DNA of 11,035 nt, from NCBI GenBank assembly GCA_011524615.1, contig WTJZ01000236.1:7067-18101 (forward strand). Reading direction: 5' to 3'. The notes beneath the pieces are model-generated. The model ran no database searches, was not told the DNA's origin, and saw nothing but the letters and a program-made list of their open reading frames with translations. Origin of the DNA: Akkermansiaceae bacterium. Its GTDB lineage: Bacteria > Verrucomicrobiota > Verrucomicrobiia > Verrucomicrobiales > Akkermansiaceae. Both the position numbers and the translations under genes were made by a program. Below, piece by piece: positions 1 to 8,036 of this stretch (positions are counted from its first letter, which is position 1; each line of letters opens with the position of its first letter).

Positions 1-66
1 ATGAAATCAGATGATTTAAAGAGAGAGTTCGTGGAGTTAGAGGTGCTATGCGCTGATAAGAGTTGA
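1..66 (+). CDS. C-terminal tail of an unidentified gene (partial)
   Basis: One plus-strand frame is open from the window edge to a TGA at 64-66, and the other two plus frames close within the first 20 bases. The visible tail is about 21 residues, charged and hydrophilic, ending LCADKS. It carries no recognisable motif. In many bacteria yidC (membrane protein insertase) lies directly before jag, so a YidC C-terminus is a reasonable guess, but this rests only on position. The in-frame ATG at position 1 may be an internal methionine. The gap to the next gene is 38 nt. Confidence 0.4.
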   Translation: MKSDDLKREFVELEVLCADKS

Positions 67-104
67 CCTAATTAGCCATATCCTTCAATAGTGTTTGAAT
101 TATT

Positions 105-560
105 ATGGCAGACGACAAATCAACAGAAATATTGAGCACTATGCTGGATGCTCTCGGCTTTGACAGTAAGGTGGAGCTAGAGTCTACAGAGCATGGTCCA
201 TGTCTACAGATCACCTCACCTGATAGTAAGCATATCATTGGGCAAAAAGGGGATCGTCTAGACGACTTTCAGTATTTAGTGAACCGCGTACTCCAGACGC
301 AGGATCCAGAGAGTGAGCGTGTACGAGTAGATTGTGATCATTACCGTGAGCAGAGTGAGGCTCGTCTCAAGGAGAAGGTCTTAAGGTACGCACAGGAGGT
401 CAAAGAGACAGGAGAGGCAAAGCGTCTTCCTCCACTCAATGCCTATCATAGAAGGCTCGTTCATAACTACTTGGTCGATGATCATGACATTAAGACGATC
501 TCTCCTGAGGGGAACTCTCGATTCAAGAAGATTACGATCACTCTCAATAGTGGAGAGTAA
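105..560 (+). CDS. jag: Jag/SpoIIIJ-associated-like KH-R3H RNA-binding protein (short form)
   Basis: The 151-residue protein is a probable cytoplasmic single-stranded RNA-binding protein of the Jag (KhpB/EloR) family. A KH domain occupies about residues 22-80, with the nucleic-acid-binding GxxG loop at G46-Q-K-G49 followed by RLDDFQYLVNRV, as in other Jag proteins. An R3H domain occupies about 90-148, with the R-x3-H signature at R116-H120 (HRRLVH). The Jag_N domain at the front of longer family members such as the Bacillus protein is absent, so this is the short form. ATG 105 is the first good start. It has no Shine-Dalgarno sequence, only AT-rich sequence before it. The gene leads a tight cluster with the cysteine desulfurase 15 nt downstream. 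The family is known to act with YidC or in cell-envelope growth control; the role here is inferred. Confidence 0.88.
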   Translation: MADDKSTEILSTMLDALGFDSKVELESTEHGPCLQITSPDSKHIIGQKGDRLDDFQYLVNRVLQTQDPESERVRVDCDHYREQSEARLKEKVLRYAQEVKETGEAKRLPPLNAYHRRLVHNYLVDDHDIKTISPEGNSRFKKITITLNSGE

Positions 561-575
561 CAGCCCTCTATCGTA

Positions 576-1739
576 GTGGTTTATCTCGATAACGCGGCGA
601 CAACGCGACCTCTACCTGAAGTGGTGGAGGCAATGATGCGTGTGCACCAAGACTATTGGCAGAATGCCTCAAGTGGGTACCGAGCGAGTAAGAAAGTAAG
701 CGAGCTCGTCGAAGAGGCTCGAGCAGAAGTAGCGTCACTAATCGATGCTCGTCCTGAGGAGGTGTATTTCACGAGCGGAGGCACCGAGTCTAACAATACG
801 GTCATTGCCTCAGCAGATGCATTGTTGGGGTCAGAGGCTAAGATCGCGACCTCACAAATTGAGCATAGTGCCGTCTTGCGACCTATCGAGAGATTAGAGA
901 CTGCTGGCCGTACGGTGCATTATGTCCCAGTTAATGCAGGAGGCGTGATTGAGCTAGATGCTCTCAGATCCTGTCAGCCCCAATTCGTCAGTATGATGTG
1001 GGCGAATAATGAGACGGGGGTGATTCAACCGATTAAGGAGGTTTCGGAATGGGCTCGGGAAGGAGGAATTCCTTTCCATACAGACGCGGTGCAAGCGGTG
1101 GGAAAGATCGCAGTCTCCGTACAAGAGTGTCCGGTGAGCTTCCTGTCTATGAGTGCGCATAAGTTCCATGGCCCTAAAGGCGTCGGAGCTCTCTACGTGA
1201 AGGAGGGAATGCGTATGCAGCCCGCGATGTTAGGAGGCGGTCAAGAAGGCGGCATGAGGAGTGGAACAGAAGATGTCGCCTCCATCGTAGGGATGGGCGT
1301 CGCGGCAAAGACCGCGGCAGCACAATTATCATCTAAGGAGCAACAGATTCGTGAGAGGAGAGATCTCTTTGAGCAGCTTGTCTTAGAGAAGGTGACGGGG
1401 GTGTCTAAGAATGGGGAGTTGCATCATCGTTTATCGACCCATAGTCATCTCTCATTTCAAGACTGTGAGGCTGCTGGATTGTTGATTTTATTAGATGAAT
1501 ACGGGGTTCAATGTTCGGCTGGGAGTGCCTGTATGACTGGTAAGCAACAGGCATCCCATGTACAAGTTGCGATGGGGATCCCGGAAGAACGAGCTAAGAG
1601 TTCATTACGCTTTTCATTATCACACACTACATCCAAAGAGGATGTGAGCTATGCTGCGGAGCAAGTCGCGCGCGCAGTGAAAAAGTTACGATCCGTACAA
1701 ACGACAGGAATTGGTCCTGTAACGGTATATACGCCATGA
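576..1739 (+). CDS. Cysteine desulfurase, NifS/IscS family (class V aminotransferase fold)
   Basis: This PLP enzyme takes sulfur from L-cysteine, giving alanine and an enzyme persulfide for Fe-S clusters or tRNA thiolation. The 387 residues match the usual family length. Landmarks in order are YLDNAATT (4-10), SGGTESNN (67-74), H97 (which stacks on PLP), WANNETG (142-148), HTDAVQAVGK with D170 and Q173, the Schiff-base lysine K196 in SAHKFHGPKG, the RSGTED loop (228-232), and the persulfide cysteine C319 in AGSACMTG. All catalytic residues are present. The start is GTG 576: the frame is closed by the TAA of the upstream gene at 558-560 and there is no ATG near the conserved N-terminus. No scaffold gene (iscU/sufU) is adjacent, so a sulfur-donor role in tRNA thiolation is as likely as Fe-S assembly. 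It is co-transcribed with its neighbours by spacing and overlaps the next gene by 4 nt. iscS versus nifS naming cannot be settled. Confidence 0.95.
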   Translation: MVYLDNAATTRPLPEVVEAMMRVHQDYWQNASSGYRASKKVSELVEEARAEVASLIDARPEEVYFTSGGTESNNTVIASADALLGSEAKIATSQIEHSAVLRPIERLETAGRTVHYVPVNAGGVIELDALRSCQPQFVSMMWANNETGVIQPIKEVSEWAREGGIPFHTDAVQAVGKIAVSVQECPVSFLSMSAHKFHGPKGVGALYVKEGMRMQPAMLGGGQEGGMRSGTEDVASIVGMGVAAKTAAAQLSSKEQQIRERRDLFEQLVLEKVTGVSKNGELHHRLSTHSHLSFQDCEAAGLLILLDEYGVQCSAGSACMTGKQQASHVQVAMGIPEERAKSSLRFSLSHTTSKEDVSYAAEQVARAVKKLRSVQTTGIGPVTVYTP

Positions 1740-3013
1740 ATGGAGAGAAAGAGAGTCCTATTATCGATACCACTCACGAGTGGGTTAAGGCATTGTATGC
1801 CAAAGGGTGGAGTGACTTCCCTGAAGAGGGAGTCTTACATTATTTTTTAGTCGATGGCGTGATCTTTGCTGGGCTTCTATTGCTCGCATGGGGGATTCAT
1901 GTTGTCCTTAAGCTTCTCTTGGAGAGTTACTTTGGGAAACTACTTCAGCGGACTAAGAATACCTGGGATGATGAGTTCTTGAGGCATCGATTAGTGTCGA
2001 GGCTGACGCGTTTCTTTCCGGTCTTACTCTTATGGAATGTTGGTCCGATGGCTCTGAGGAATGAGAGTGCGGCACAGGCTACTCAGGTCGTCTTCAGTAT
2101 CACATTGATTGTCATAGCGCTCTCCGTACTCTATGCGTGTCTTAATACGGTTCAGGAGCTCTATAAGCGTAAGGAGATCTCTAAGGAGATACCTCTGACG
2201 GGGATCACTCAGACAGTGAAGATCGTCATCACGATTATAGGTGGAGTGCTTATGCTATCCTCATTGTTAGGGAAGTCGCCGGCATTGATCTTCAGTGGGT
2301 TTGGGGCCTTGACCGCGGTGACGATGTTGGTCTTTAGAGACCCTATCTTGGGTTTAGCGGCTGGTATTCAGCTCTCATCTAATAAGTTGTTGGCAGTAGG
2401 GGACTGGATAGAGGTGCCTAAATATGGTGCAGACGGCATTGTCTTAGAGTTGGCTCTGACGACGGTCAGAGTGCAGAACTGGGATAAGACAGTGACGATG
2501 ATCCCGACCTACGCCTTGATCTCAGATAGCTTTAAGAATTGGCGAGGGATGTCAGAGAGTGGGGTGCGTCGCATCAAGAGGAGCCTCAATATCGACCTCA
2601 ATACGATAGGGTTCTTATCAGAGGAGCAGATTGAACAACTGTCTCAAAAGCCTCTTTTACAAGAGTACCTTCGATCAAAGCAAGCGGAGCTGACTACTTC
2701 TGGTGGTGAGCACCCGCAGGAGGAACGACGCCTGACAAATATAGGGACTTACCGTGCCTATATCTACGCATACATACACGCCCATGTAACCGTCTGCGAG
2801 ACAGGAACCCAGTTAGTCAGACAGCTGCAACCTACGGATAAGGGGATGCCATTGGAGGTGTACTTCTTCTCCAAGGATAACCGTTGGGTACAATATGAGA
2901 ACCTGCAGAGTGACCTCTTTGATCACTTGATTTCGATTCTTCCGGAGTTTGGGCTACGACTCTACCAGAGCCCTAGTGGTAGTGATCTGGTAGCCTTGAC
3001 TCAGTCATCATAA
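1736..3013 (+). CDS. Mechanosensitive ion channel, MscS superfamily, YbdG-like
   Basis: This is a 425-residue inner-membrane channel that would release solutes when turgor rises. The N-terminus is soluble. Hydrophobic membrane segments follow at about 38-62, 92-108, 117-136, 160-179 and 183-203. The last is the pore-lining helix (LIFSGFGALTAVTMLVFRDP), leading into the MscS beta domain (LLAVGDWIEVPKYGADGIV, 218-236, then VTMIPTYALISDSFKNWRG, 253-271). The SFKNWRGMSESG and RRIKRSLNID stretch (265-287), the long cytoplasmic C-terminus and the overall length fit the YbdG (miniconductance) branch rather than small MscS. ATG 1736 overlaps the TGA of the desulfurase (ATGA), which implies translational coupling. 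The link to sulfur metabolism is probably only positional. Confidence 0.92.
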   Translation: MNGEKESPIIDTTHEWVKALYAKGWSDFPEEGVLHYFLVDGVIFAGLLLLAWGIHVVLKLLLESYFGKLLQRTKNTWDDEFLRHRLVSRLTRFFPVLLLWNVGPMALRNESAAQATQVVFSITLIVIALSVLYACLNTVQELYKRKEISKEIPLTGITQTVKIVITIIGGVLMLSSLLGKSPALIFSGFGALTAVTMLVFRDPILGLAAGIQLSSNKLLAVGDWIEVPKYGADGIVLELALTTVRVQNWDKTVTMIPTYALISDSFKNWRGMSESGVRRIKRSLNIDLNTIGFLSEEQIEQLSQKPLLQEYLRSKQAELTTSGGEHPQEERRLTNIGTYRAYIYAYIHAHVTVCETGTQLVRQLQPTDKGMPLEVYFFSKDNRWVQYENLQSDLFDHLISILPEFGLRLYQSPSGSDLVALTQSS

Positions 3014-3025
3014 CTGGATGACTGA
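3001..3025. terminator. Hairpin between convergent genes, possible bidirectional terminator
   Basis: A perfect 9-bp inverted repeat (TCAGTCATC at 3001-3009, GATGACTGA at 3017-3025) with a 7-nt loop covers the stop codon of the channel gene and lies 4 nt beyond the stop of the convergent esterase gene. Neither side has a good T-run, so it is not a textbook intrinsic terminator. Its place in a 15-nt convergent gap argues for a role in ending or protecting both transcripts. Confidence 0.5.
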
Positions 3026-3028
3026 TAG

Positions 3029-5119
3029 TTACTCTGTCGTGAATCGAAAAAACGTTGAGGGGGGATCACTATAATCTCCTTCTACTACCCAGGAGTCTTG
3101 ATTTTTGCTCGTAGATAAGTAATCCAGGTACTCTGTATCAGTCCATTCGGATAAATTATGGCTCGTTTCTAGCGAGAGACCGTTAGGGTTTACAGATGGA
3201 TCGATCGCTACCTCCAAACGAAATGAATCGTTAGAGGGAGTGGTGAGCAATGACCTCGCAGGAAGGGAGAGTGAGTCGGTAGGGTCTGAGCCTGTATAGT
3301 ATTCAATGATATTGGACACTCCATCACCGTCATAATCAGCAGAAGCTTGCGTATCTGGTTCAATGGTGTTCCGGGTCCAAAAGTTACTCTGGAATGTATC
3401 ATAGGAAACTAATTGTTCCGTGCTGGTTACGGTAACGTTATCAAAATCGAGAACGGTACCAGCGCCTTCGTTTTTGATGATACGGTATTGGAGTGATTGA
3501 CCTAAAGGGAGGTCATTAGATGACAGCCATGATATACTTACTGGCGTGAACTTCCCTGCGGACTCACCATTATTCAGAGCGTCGAGATCAGCTTTTGTAT
3601 AGGATTCAGTAGCGACGGTAATTCCTTCGGACATGATTTCGACAGTAGCCCCACCAAAGGATAGGGACGTGTCTCTTACTCCGATGGATACAGTGAGAGT
3701 GTATAGGGTACTTGGCTGAGCTAATGCTCTGGAGCTGCTCAGAAAGTAGTTGCCAGCAGACCCTTCAGAAAGAAACGCTACATGCTTGCCATCCATATTC
3801 TCCATGATTCCATCATTGCTTGTATCGAGAGCATCTTGGTAGGTGCTGGAACCTGGATTCATATAGCCGTTAATACCATCTGCACTCGTTTTTCCGTCGG
3901 TCGATAGGATCCTCCAGTCATGGATGGATAGGGAGGTGATGTAGGTTCCGTCTTCTTGCCTGAACAGGTAGTCAGGGTCAACAATGTGTAATTCATCGTC
4001 TGTGAGAGATACCGTTTTAGTCGTGATAGAGGTATTGGCATTATTTTCAAAGTCGCCATTTTCAGGAGATACGGGGGCGTAGGCTAGGAGGATATCTCTC
4101 CATTGTCCCGCATGATCTTCTAGGCCCGCCGCATTGAAGTGAATCGAATCTACCAGTTTACCTCCATCAGCATTCTCTAGGTGAAATTCATTCGTTGTAG
4201 GACCTAGGAAGATGAGCGGGTCAAGGTGCGCGGCTAACCGTTGGCCTGCGAGCACAGGCGTTTCTCGAGATAGTCGGAACGCCGGGGCGTAGCTGGCTTC
4301 ACTAATGTAGAAGGGGACATCCCACCCCGCATTAGTTCGAGTGTTTTGCACCAAAGTCAAAAAGTTAGAGGCGTACGTGTCACAATTAGTACCTAATACG
4401 GTATTCGCTTCCCCTTGATGCCAAAGTACTGCCTTAAATCCGTTTGACGGGAAGGATTGTACTGCGGCCTTCAGTCGATTACTAAAATACGCGGGATCGA
4501 GCCACTTTTCCAGACTACTTCCCCCAATCCCGATCGACATAAAGCCGATGGGAATATCTAATTCTGATGTGAGCATGTCTCCGAGGTAATTCCAAGGAGT
4601 GCCACCAGATCCACCAGCGGTAGGAAAGGGTGATGTCGCTAGCCTCCACGTCTGAGTGGCTAAACTCTCTCTAACACACACCCTATCATCTACGAGTGTG
4701 TATGAGTCTTCTCCATAATCAGCAGAATTCGACTGGCCCGCAATTACGTATATATCTCCAATACCAATTTTCTCCAGTGTTGCCGAATGTGTGATGACAC
4801 CATTAGTATTGCCTTGTAGTTCTATTTGATACCATCCACCTGCCGGAACGTCTGTGATGACTCCTGAGTATGAGCCTGTGTTATCATTGGTCGCCAACAG
4901 GAACCAATCTGTGGTGTTACCACTTGTATACCCGTCCATGACGACTAAGCGGGCCTTAAGTTCATCCAGTGTCTCCGTATATGATCCTGATACTTCTACA
5001 CTAGCTAGGTTGTTCGTATTTCGTTGAATAATTGCACGCTCTTTGGGCTGGTTAATCGTTATCTCTGAAGCACTTAGTGAATACGGCAGCATGAGTGTGA
5101 ATAGTACTTTTCTAAGCAT
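3029..5119 (-). CDS. Secreted sialate O-acetylesterase-like SGNH hydrolase with C-terminal DxDGDG module
   Basis: The 696-residue protein is likely an exported carbohydrate O-acetyl esterase. Residues 1-18 (MLRKVLFTLMLPYSLSASE) form a signal peptide. An Ig-like or jelly-roll N-domain (about 19-115) is followed by the SASA/SGNH catalytic domain (about 120-348): GQSNS with nucleophile S130, GIGGSSLEKW (197-206), WHQGEAN (233-239) and the C-terminal DSIHF with D324 and H327. Residues about 350-567 form a beta-rich region with no name I can give, possibly carbohydrate-binding. Residues 570-696 hold a thrombospondin-type-3-like Ca-binding motif (DYDGDGVSNIIEYYTGSDP, 595-613) and a C-terminal module ending FFRFTTE, a style common in secreted verrucomicrobial proteins. 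A longer reading from TTG 5185 would put 22 polar residues before the signal peptide and begin at the edge of the upstream terminator, so ATG 5119 is preferred; neither has a Shine-Dalgarno site. The true sugar substrate is unknown. Confidence 0.85.
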   Translation of the reverse strand: MLRKVLFTLMLPYSLSASEITINQPKERAIIQRNTNNLASVEVSGSYTETLDELKARLVVMDGYTSGNTTDWFLLATNDNTGSYSGVITDVPAGGWYQIELQGNTNGVITHSATLEKIGIGDIYVIAGQSNSADYGEDSYTLVDDRVCVRESLATQTWRLATSPFPTAGGSGGTPWNYLGDMLTSELDIPIGFMSIGIGGSSLEKWLDPAYFSNRLKAAVQSFPSNGFKAVLWHQGEANTVLGTNCDTYASNFLTLVQNTRTNAGWDVPFYISEASYAPAFRLSRETPVLAGQRLAAHLDPLIFLGPTTNEFHLENADGGKLVDSIHFNAAGLEDHAGQWRDILLAYAPVSPENGDFENNANTSITTKTVSLTDDELHIVDPDYLFRQEDGTYITSLSIHDWRILSTDGKTSADGINGYMNPGSSTYQDALDTSNDGIMENMDGKHVAFLSEGSAGNYFLSSSRALAQPSTLYTLTVSIGVRDTSLSFGGATVEIMSEGITVATESYTKADLDALNNGESAGKFTPVSISWLSSNDLPLGQSLQYRIIKNEGAGTVLDFDNVTVTSTEQLVSYDTFQSNFWTRNTIEPDTQASADYDGDGVSNIIEYYTGSDPTDSLSLPARSLLTTPSNDSFRLEVAIDPSVNPNGLSLETSHNLSEWTDTEYLDYLSTSKNQDSWVVEGDYSDPPSTFFRFTTE

Positions 5120-5181
5120 GTTTCGGGTGTTGATAGTTGTGTTTTCTGAAGGGGAGCAATTTTCTGATTTGTTGAGAGGGC

Positions 5182-5213
5182 ACAAAAAATGTAGTGGCTA
5201 GAGGCCACTACAT
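5182..5213 (-). terminator. Rho-independent terminator of the PEP-CTERM gene
   Basis: Read on the minus strand, a perfect 10-bp stem (ATGTAGTGGC paired with GCCACTACAT, plus-strand arms 5189-5198 and 5204-5213) with a 5-nt loop is followed at once by ATTTTTTG. It begins 33 nt after the stop of the PEP-CTERM gene. This is the best intrinsic terminator in the window. It implies that the esterase gene downstream is transcribed from its own promoter between about 5120 and 5185, or by read-through. Confidence 0.85.
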
Positions 5214-5246
5214 AGGGATAGTAATGTACTATGCTAAGGGGGGAAA

Positions 5247-5975
5247 TTAGCGACGGCGACGTGCCGCAAGAGCCAAACCTCCAAGTCCCAAGAGCGCGAA
5301 TGAACTTGGCTCTGGCACTACCGTTGTAGAGGTTGCAATGTTTGCAGCGAACCCAAAGCGACTTACATAACCCGCGGTAGAGTCGTTATTGAGAATGGTG
5401 TATTGAGCTTGAGTCGAATCACCACCAACGTAGAAGCTGCTCGTGGTGAACTCGCCAGCAGCAAACGCATTTTCAACCCCCATCGCTGTACCTGTAGTTG
5501 TTAGGCTAGCAGTGGCTCCATCAACTCCGAGAGTGTAACTCTTATCTGGGTTTTGTTCTCTAAATAGAATGTTATTGAGAGCGAATTCTGCAGTGCTGAC
5601 CGTACCAATAACATTACTGGTATCGACTGCCGCGTCTACTGTGAACTGAATACCACCATGTAGGATGAAATACTCTCCAGAAGGGACGATGGCGGTGTGG
5701 TCGGTTGTGACAGAGATGGTGAACTCAGCATAACCATCATCCGCTTGCGTATTGATACCATTCCCATTGAAGTCAGCTACCACACCAAATGTCCAAGTGG
5801 CAACTTGCCCAGAGACGGAGTAACTTTCACTGATTCTAGTTGCCGTATCACCCAATGAGACATTGCTGATCCCATAAGGGGTCGTGCCTCCGCGCAGATT
5901 GTTAAATTGAACAGTAGCGGCATTGGTAAAGGTTGCGACAGAAATTAATGAGATTAATGTAATTGTTGTTTTCAT
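5247..5975 (-). CDS. PEP-CTERM sorting-domain secreted protein, function unknown
   Basis: The 242-residue protein has a signal peptide (residues 1-19, MKTTITLISLISVATFTNA, cut before ATVQF) and a complete PEP-CTERM tail at 221-242: the PEP motif at 221-223, a hydrophobic helix (FALLGLGGLALAA) and a final RRRR. Such tails are known to be recognised by exosortase (EpsH-type) systems, which process exported proteins in exopolysaccharide-producing bacteria. The middle (20-215) is rich in T, S, A, G, N and V with alternating hydrophobic residues, as expected for a beta-sandwich, and includes an acidic DFNGNG stretch at about 68-73 that might bind calcium. No enzyme motif is visible. It is followed by a strong terminator and transcribed divergently from the sulfatase gene. 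No Shine-Dalgarno site precedes ATG 5975. No exosortase gene lies in this window. Confidence 0.9.
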   Translation of the reverse strand: MKTTITLISLISVATFTNAATVQFNNLRGGTTPYGISNVSLGDTATRISESYSVSGQVATWTFGVVADFNGNGINTQADDGYAEFTISVTTDHTAIVPSGEYFILHGGIQFTVDAAVDTSNVIGTVSTAEFALNNILFREQNPDKSYTLGVDGATASLTTTGTAMGVENAFAAGEFTTSSFYVGGDSTQAQYTILNNDSTAGYVSRFGFAANIATSTTVVPEPSSFALLGLGGLALAARRRR

Positions 5976-6197
5976 AATTTTACTGGTTATTGGTTCGTTG
6001 TTTGCCGAACACGTAAATCTTTTGAGATGAGCTTAAAAAATTAGAACAGATATTTTCTAGAATGACGGAGACGCTCGTGGATGCTCAAATCTGCCAGCTG
6101 AAAGTGTCGGCTTAAAAATGGTGTAACTGTTCAACTTAGAACGGTTCGTCTCAAACTCTTCTCGTTACTAACTCGCGTAGTACCAACATTAGTTACC
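5976..6197. promoter_or_regulatory. Divergent intergenic region with the promoters of the PEP-CTERM and sulfatase genes
   Basis: This 222-bp AT-rich gap lies between two divergent genes and must contain start signals for both, since neither has another gene upstream on its strand. I could not pick convincing -35/-10 pairs. A short GTTC/GAAC inverted repeat (around 6128-6142) and AT-rich stretches near 6030-6060 are the only features seen. Neither start codon is preceded by a Shine-Dalgarno sequence. Confidence 0.45.
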
Positions 6198-7991
6198 ATG
6201 AAGACTCTCAAGATAGACCATATTTCTCCATTTACTAAGCGGCTCCAAATGTTACTTACTTGTCTGACGACAAGTCTACTAGTGGCATCTGAACGCCCCA
6301 ATGTGATCCTGATCATGACAGATGACCAGGGGTATGGGGACTTATCGTGTCATGGTCACCCTTACCTGAAAACGCCAGAAATCGACCTTCTACACCAAGA
6401 GTCAATAAGGTTTACCGACTTTCATGTGAGCTCATTTTGTACTCCAACTAGAGCCGCTATAATGACTGGTAATTACCCTGCTAAGACCGGAGCGTTCCGT
6501 ACAACAGGTGGACGTTCGGCTATGCTGAGGAAGCAGAAGACTGTTGCTGAATTGTTTGCCGAGAATGGATATATCACCGGGATGTTAGGGAAGTGGCACC
6601 TTGGGGATAACGCCCCCCATAGGCCACAAGACAGAGGGTTCCAGTATGCATTATGGCATAGGTGTGGGGGGATAGGGCAAGCGTCGGATTACTATGGGAA
6701 TAACTACTACAATGATACGTATGAAAGAGTAACTCCCGCCATACCTCATGGAGAATGGGAGAAAGCTTCAGGATACTGCACCGATGTTTGGTTTCGTGAG
6801 GCTCACGACTTTATCAAGACCCATCAGGAGACTCCATTCTTTCTGTATCTAGCACTCAATGCTCCGCATGGGCCGTATATTGTCCCTAATAAGTGGGCTG
6901 CTCCTTACCGGAATAATGAAGATATACCTAATGCCAACTTCCTAGGAATGATCGCAAATATTGACCATAATGTAGGGCTTCTAAGAGATGAATTAGAGAG
7001 GCTAAATTTGAGTGATAATACCATTCTAATCTTCATGACAGACAATGGAACATCAGCAGGTGTTAAGCTGGATCAACATCCACTAGATGGGGTAAGAAAG
7101 ACGGGGTATAATGCGGGGATGCGAGGCAAGAAGTCTTCTATTTACGAAGGTGGCGGGAGAGTACCATGTTTCATATATTGGCCTGACGGAAACTTAATGG
7201 GGGGGCGTGAGATTGAGACGCTGACAGCACACATCGATTTGGTCCCAACTTTAGCAGACCTTTGTGAATTGAGGGTTGATGATCGCTACAATTTTGACGG
7301 GATTTCATGGAAGCCACTCTTGTATGGCGGAGACTGGTCTAGAGAGGCGCATGTAGAGCACTTCCACGGCGGTGCATATGGGAGAGTTTCGCTGAGTAAG
7401 CCGCAAGAATTCTCCAGTGTCATGACAGAGAAATGGAGATTTATTACGAACTATGGTAAGAGGGAGCTATACGATATCGAGTTAGATCCGGCTCAAAAAA
7501 ATAATGTCATTCATGATAATGAGGAGATAGTGACACAGCTACAAAGTGTTTATAATCGCTACTGGGAGCAAGTGTTCCCGGGAGTGATGGAGGCACCGCG
7601 GATCGACTTGGGGAATATGGGGGAGAATCCCACCACTTTATGTTCCCAAGATTGGTTCAGCCCTAGAAAGTATCCTCCCTATGCTATCAGCCAAATCACA
7701 AAACTCCCTAAAGTGAATTACCCATGGTTAGTTAATGTGGTCTCCAGTGGTAAATACCGGTTCACTCTTCGCCAGTTACCCGAGTTAGCAGAAAAGGTGA
7801 TACTAGGGGTAAAAGCTGGAAAAGTGAGTATCAATGGCGTCGAAAAGTTGATTGAGGTTGCTCCTAATAGTGAGTCTATCGAAATTGATTTGGAGATACC
7901 ATTTGATGGGGGGCATGAATTGTGGACGACGTTAGTGTATGAGGACGGAACTGAAAGTGGGGCGTACTTTACCACGGTTGAAAAACTTTAG
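6198..7991 (+). CDS. Secreted sulfatase (type I, formylglycine-dependent), arylsulfatase-like
   Basis: The 597-residue enzyme hydrolyses sulfate esters, here probably on a sulfated polysaccharide outside the cytoplasm. A basic stretch and hydrophobic run (residues 14-30, KRLQ then MLLTCLTTSLLVA) make a plausible signal peptide, which supports ATG 6198. The catalytic core starts at RPNVILIMTDDQGYGD (33-48), with metal ligands D42 and D43. The sulfatase signature CTPTR (81-85) holds C81, to be oxidised to formylglycine by a maturase not seen here. Further active-site elements are GKWHLG (K132, H134), NAPHGPY (H224), TDNGT (D282, N283) and the lysine near 311 in MRGKKSS. A C-terminal domain (about 508-597, NVVSSGKYRFTLRQLPE to GAYFTTVEKL) matches the extension I know from PVC arylsulfatases. 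The gene is monocistronic by context and divergent from the PEP-CTERM gene. The exact sulfatase subfamily and substrate cannot be told. Confidence 0.95.
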   Translation: MKTLKIDHISPFTKRLQMLLTCLTTSLLVASERPNVILIMTDDQGYGDLSCHGHPYLKTPEIDLLHQESIRFTDFHVSSFCTPTRAAIMTGNYPAKTGAFRTTGGRSAMLRKQKTVAELFAENGYITGMLGKWHLGDNAPHRPQDRGFQYALWHRCGGIGQASDYYGNNYYNDTYERVTPAIPHGEWEKASGYCTDVWFREAHDFIKTHQETPFFLYLALNAPHGPYIVPNKWAAPYRNNEDIPNANFLGMIANIDHNVGLLRDELERLNLSDNTILIFMTDNGTSAGVKLDQHPLDGVRKTGYNAGMRGKKSSIYEGGGRVPCFIYWPDGNLMGGREIETLTAHIDLVPTLADLCELRVDDRYNFDGISWKPLLYGGDWSREAHVEHFHGGAYGRVSLSKPQEFSSVMTEKWRFITNYGKRELYDIELDPAQKNNVIHDNEEIVTQLQSVYNRYWEQVFPGVMEAPRIDLGNMGENPTTLCSQDWFSPRKYPPYAISQITKLPKVNYPWLVNVVSSGKYRFTLRQLPELAEKVILGVKAGKVSINGVEKLIEVAPNSESIEIDLEIPFDGGHELWTTLVYEDGTESGAYFTTVEKL

Positions 7992-8011
7992 GCCCTACGG
8001 TTGGTGCTCGA

Positions 8012-8036
8012 GAGCTTTCTCACCTGTAGAAAGCTC
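8012..8036 (+). terminator. Stem-loop after the sulfatase gene, terminator-like
   Basis: A perfect 9-bp stem (GAGCTTTCT at 8012-8020, AGAAAGCTC at 8028-8036) with a 7-nt loop begins 20 nt after the sulfatase stop. The following bases are C-rich (ACTCCCCATCCC), not T-rich, so it may be a transcript-end stabiliser or a weak terminator rather than a classical one. Confidence 0.5.

Noticed and set aside
954..1169. 71-residue minus-strand frame inside the cysteine desulfurase gene.
   Set aside because: It lies opposite highly conserved desulfurase motifs (NNETG, HTDAV), and its own protein has no meaningful features.
7718..7975. 85-residue minus-strand frame opposite the sulfatase C-terminus.
   Set aside because: The plus-strand frame is a clear sulfatase extension up to GAYFTTVEKL; the opposite frame is a shadow.
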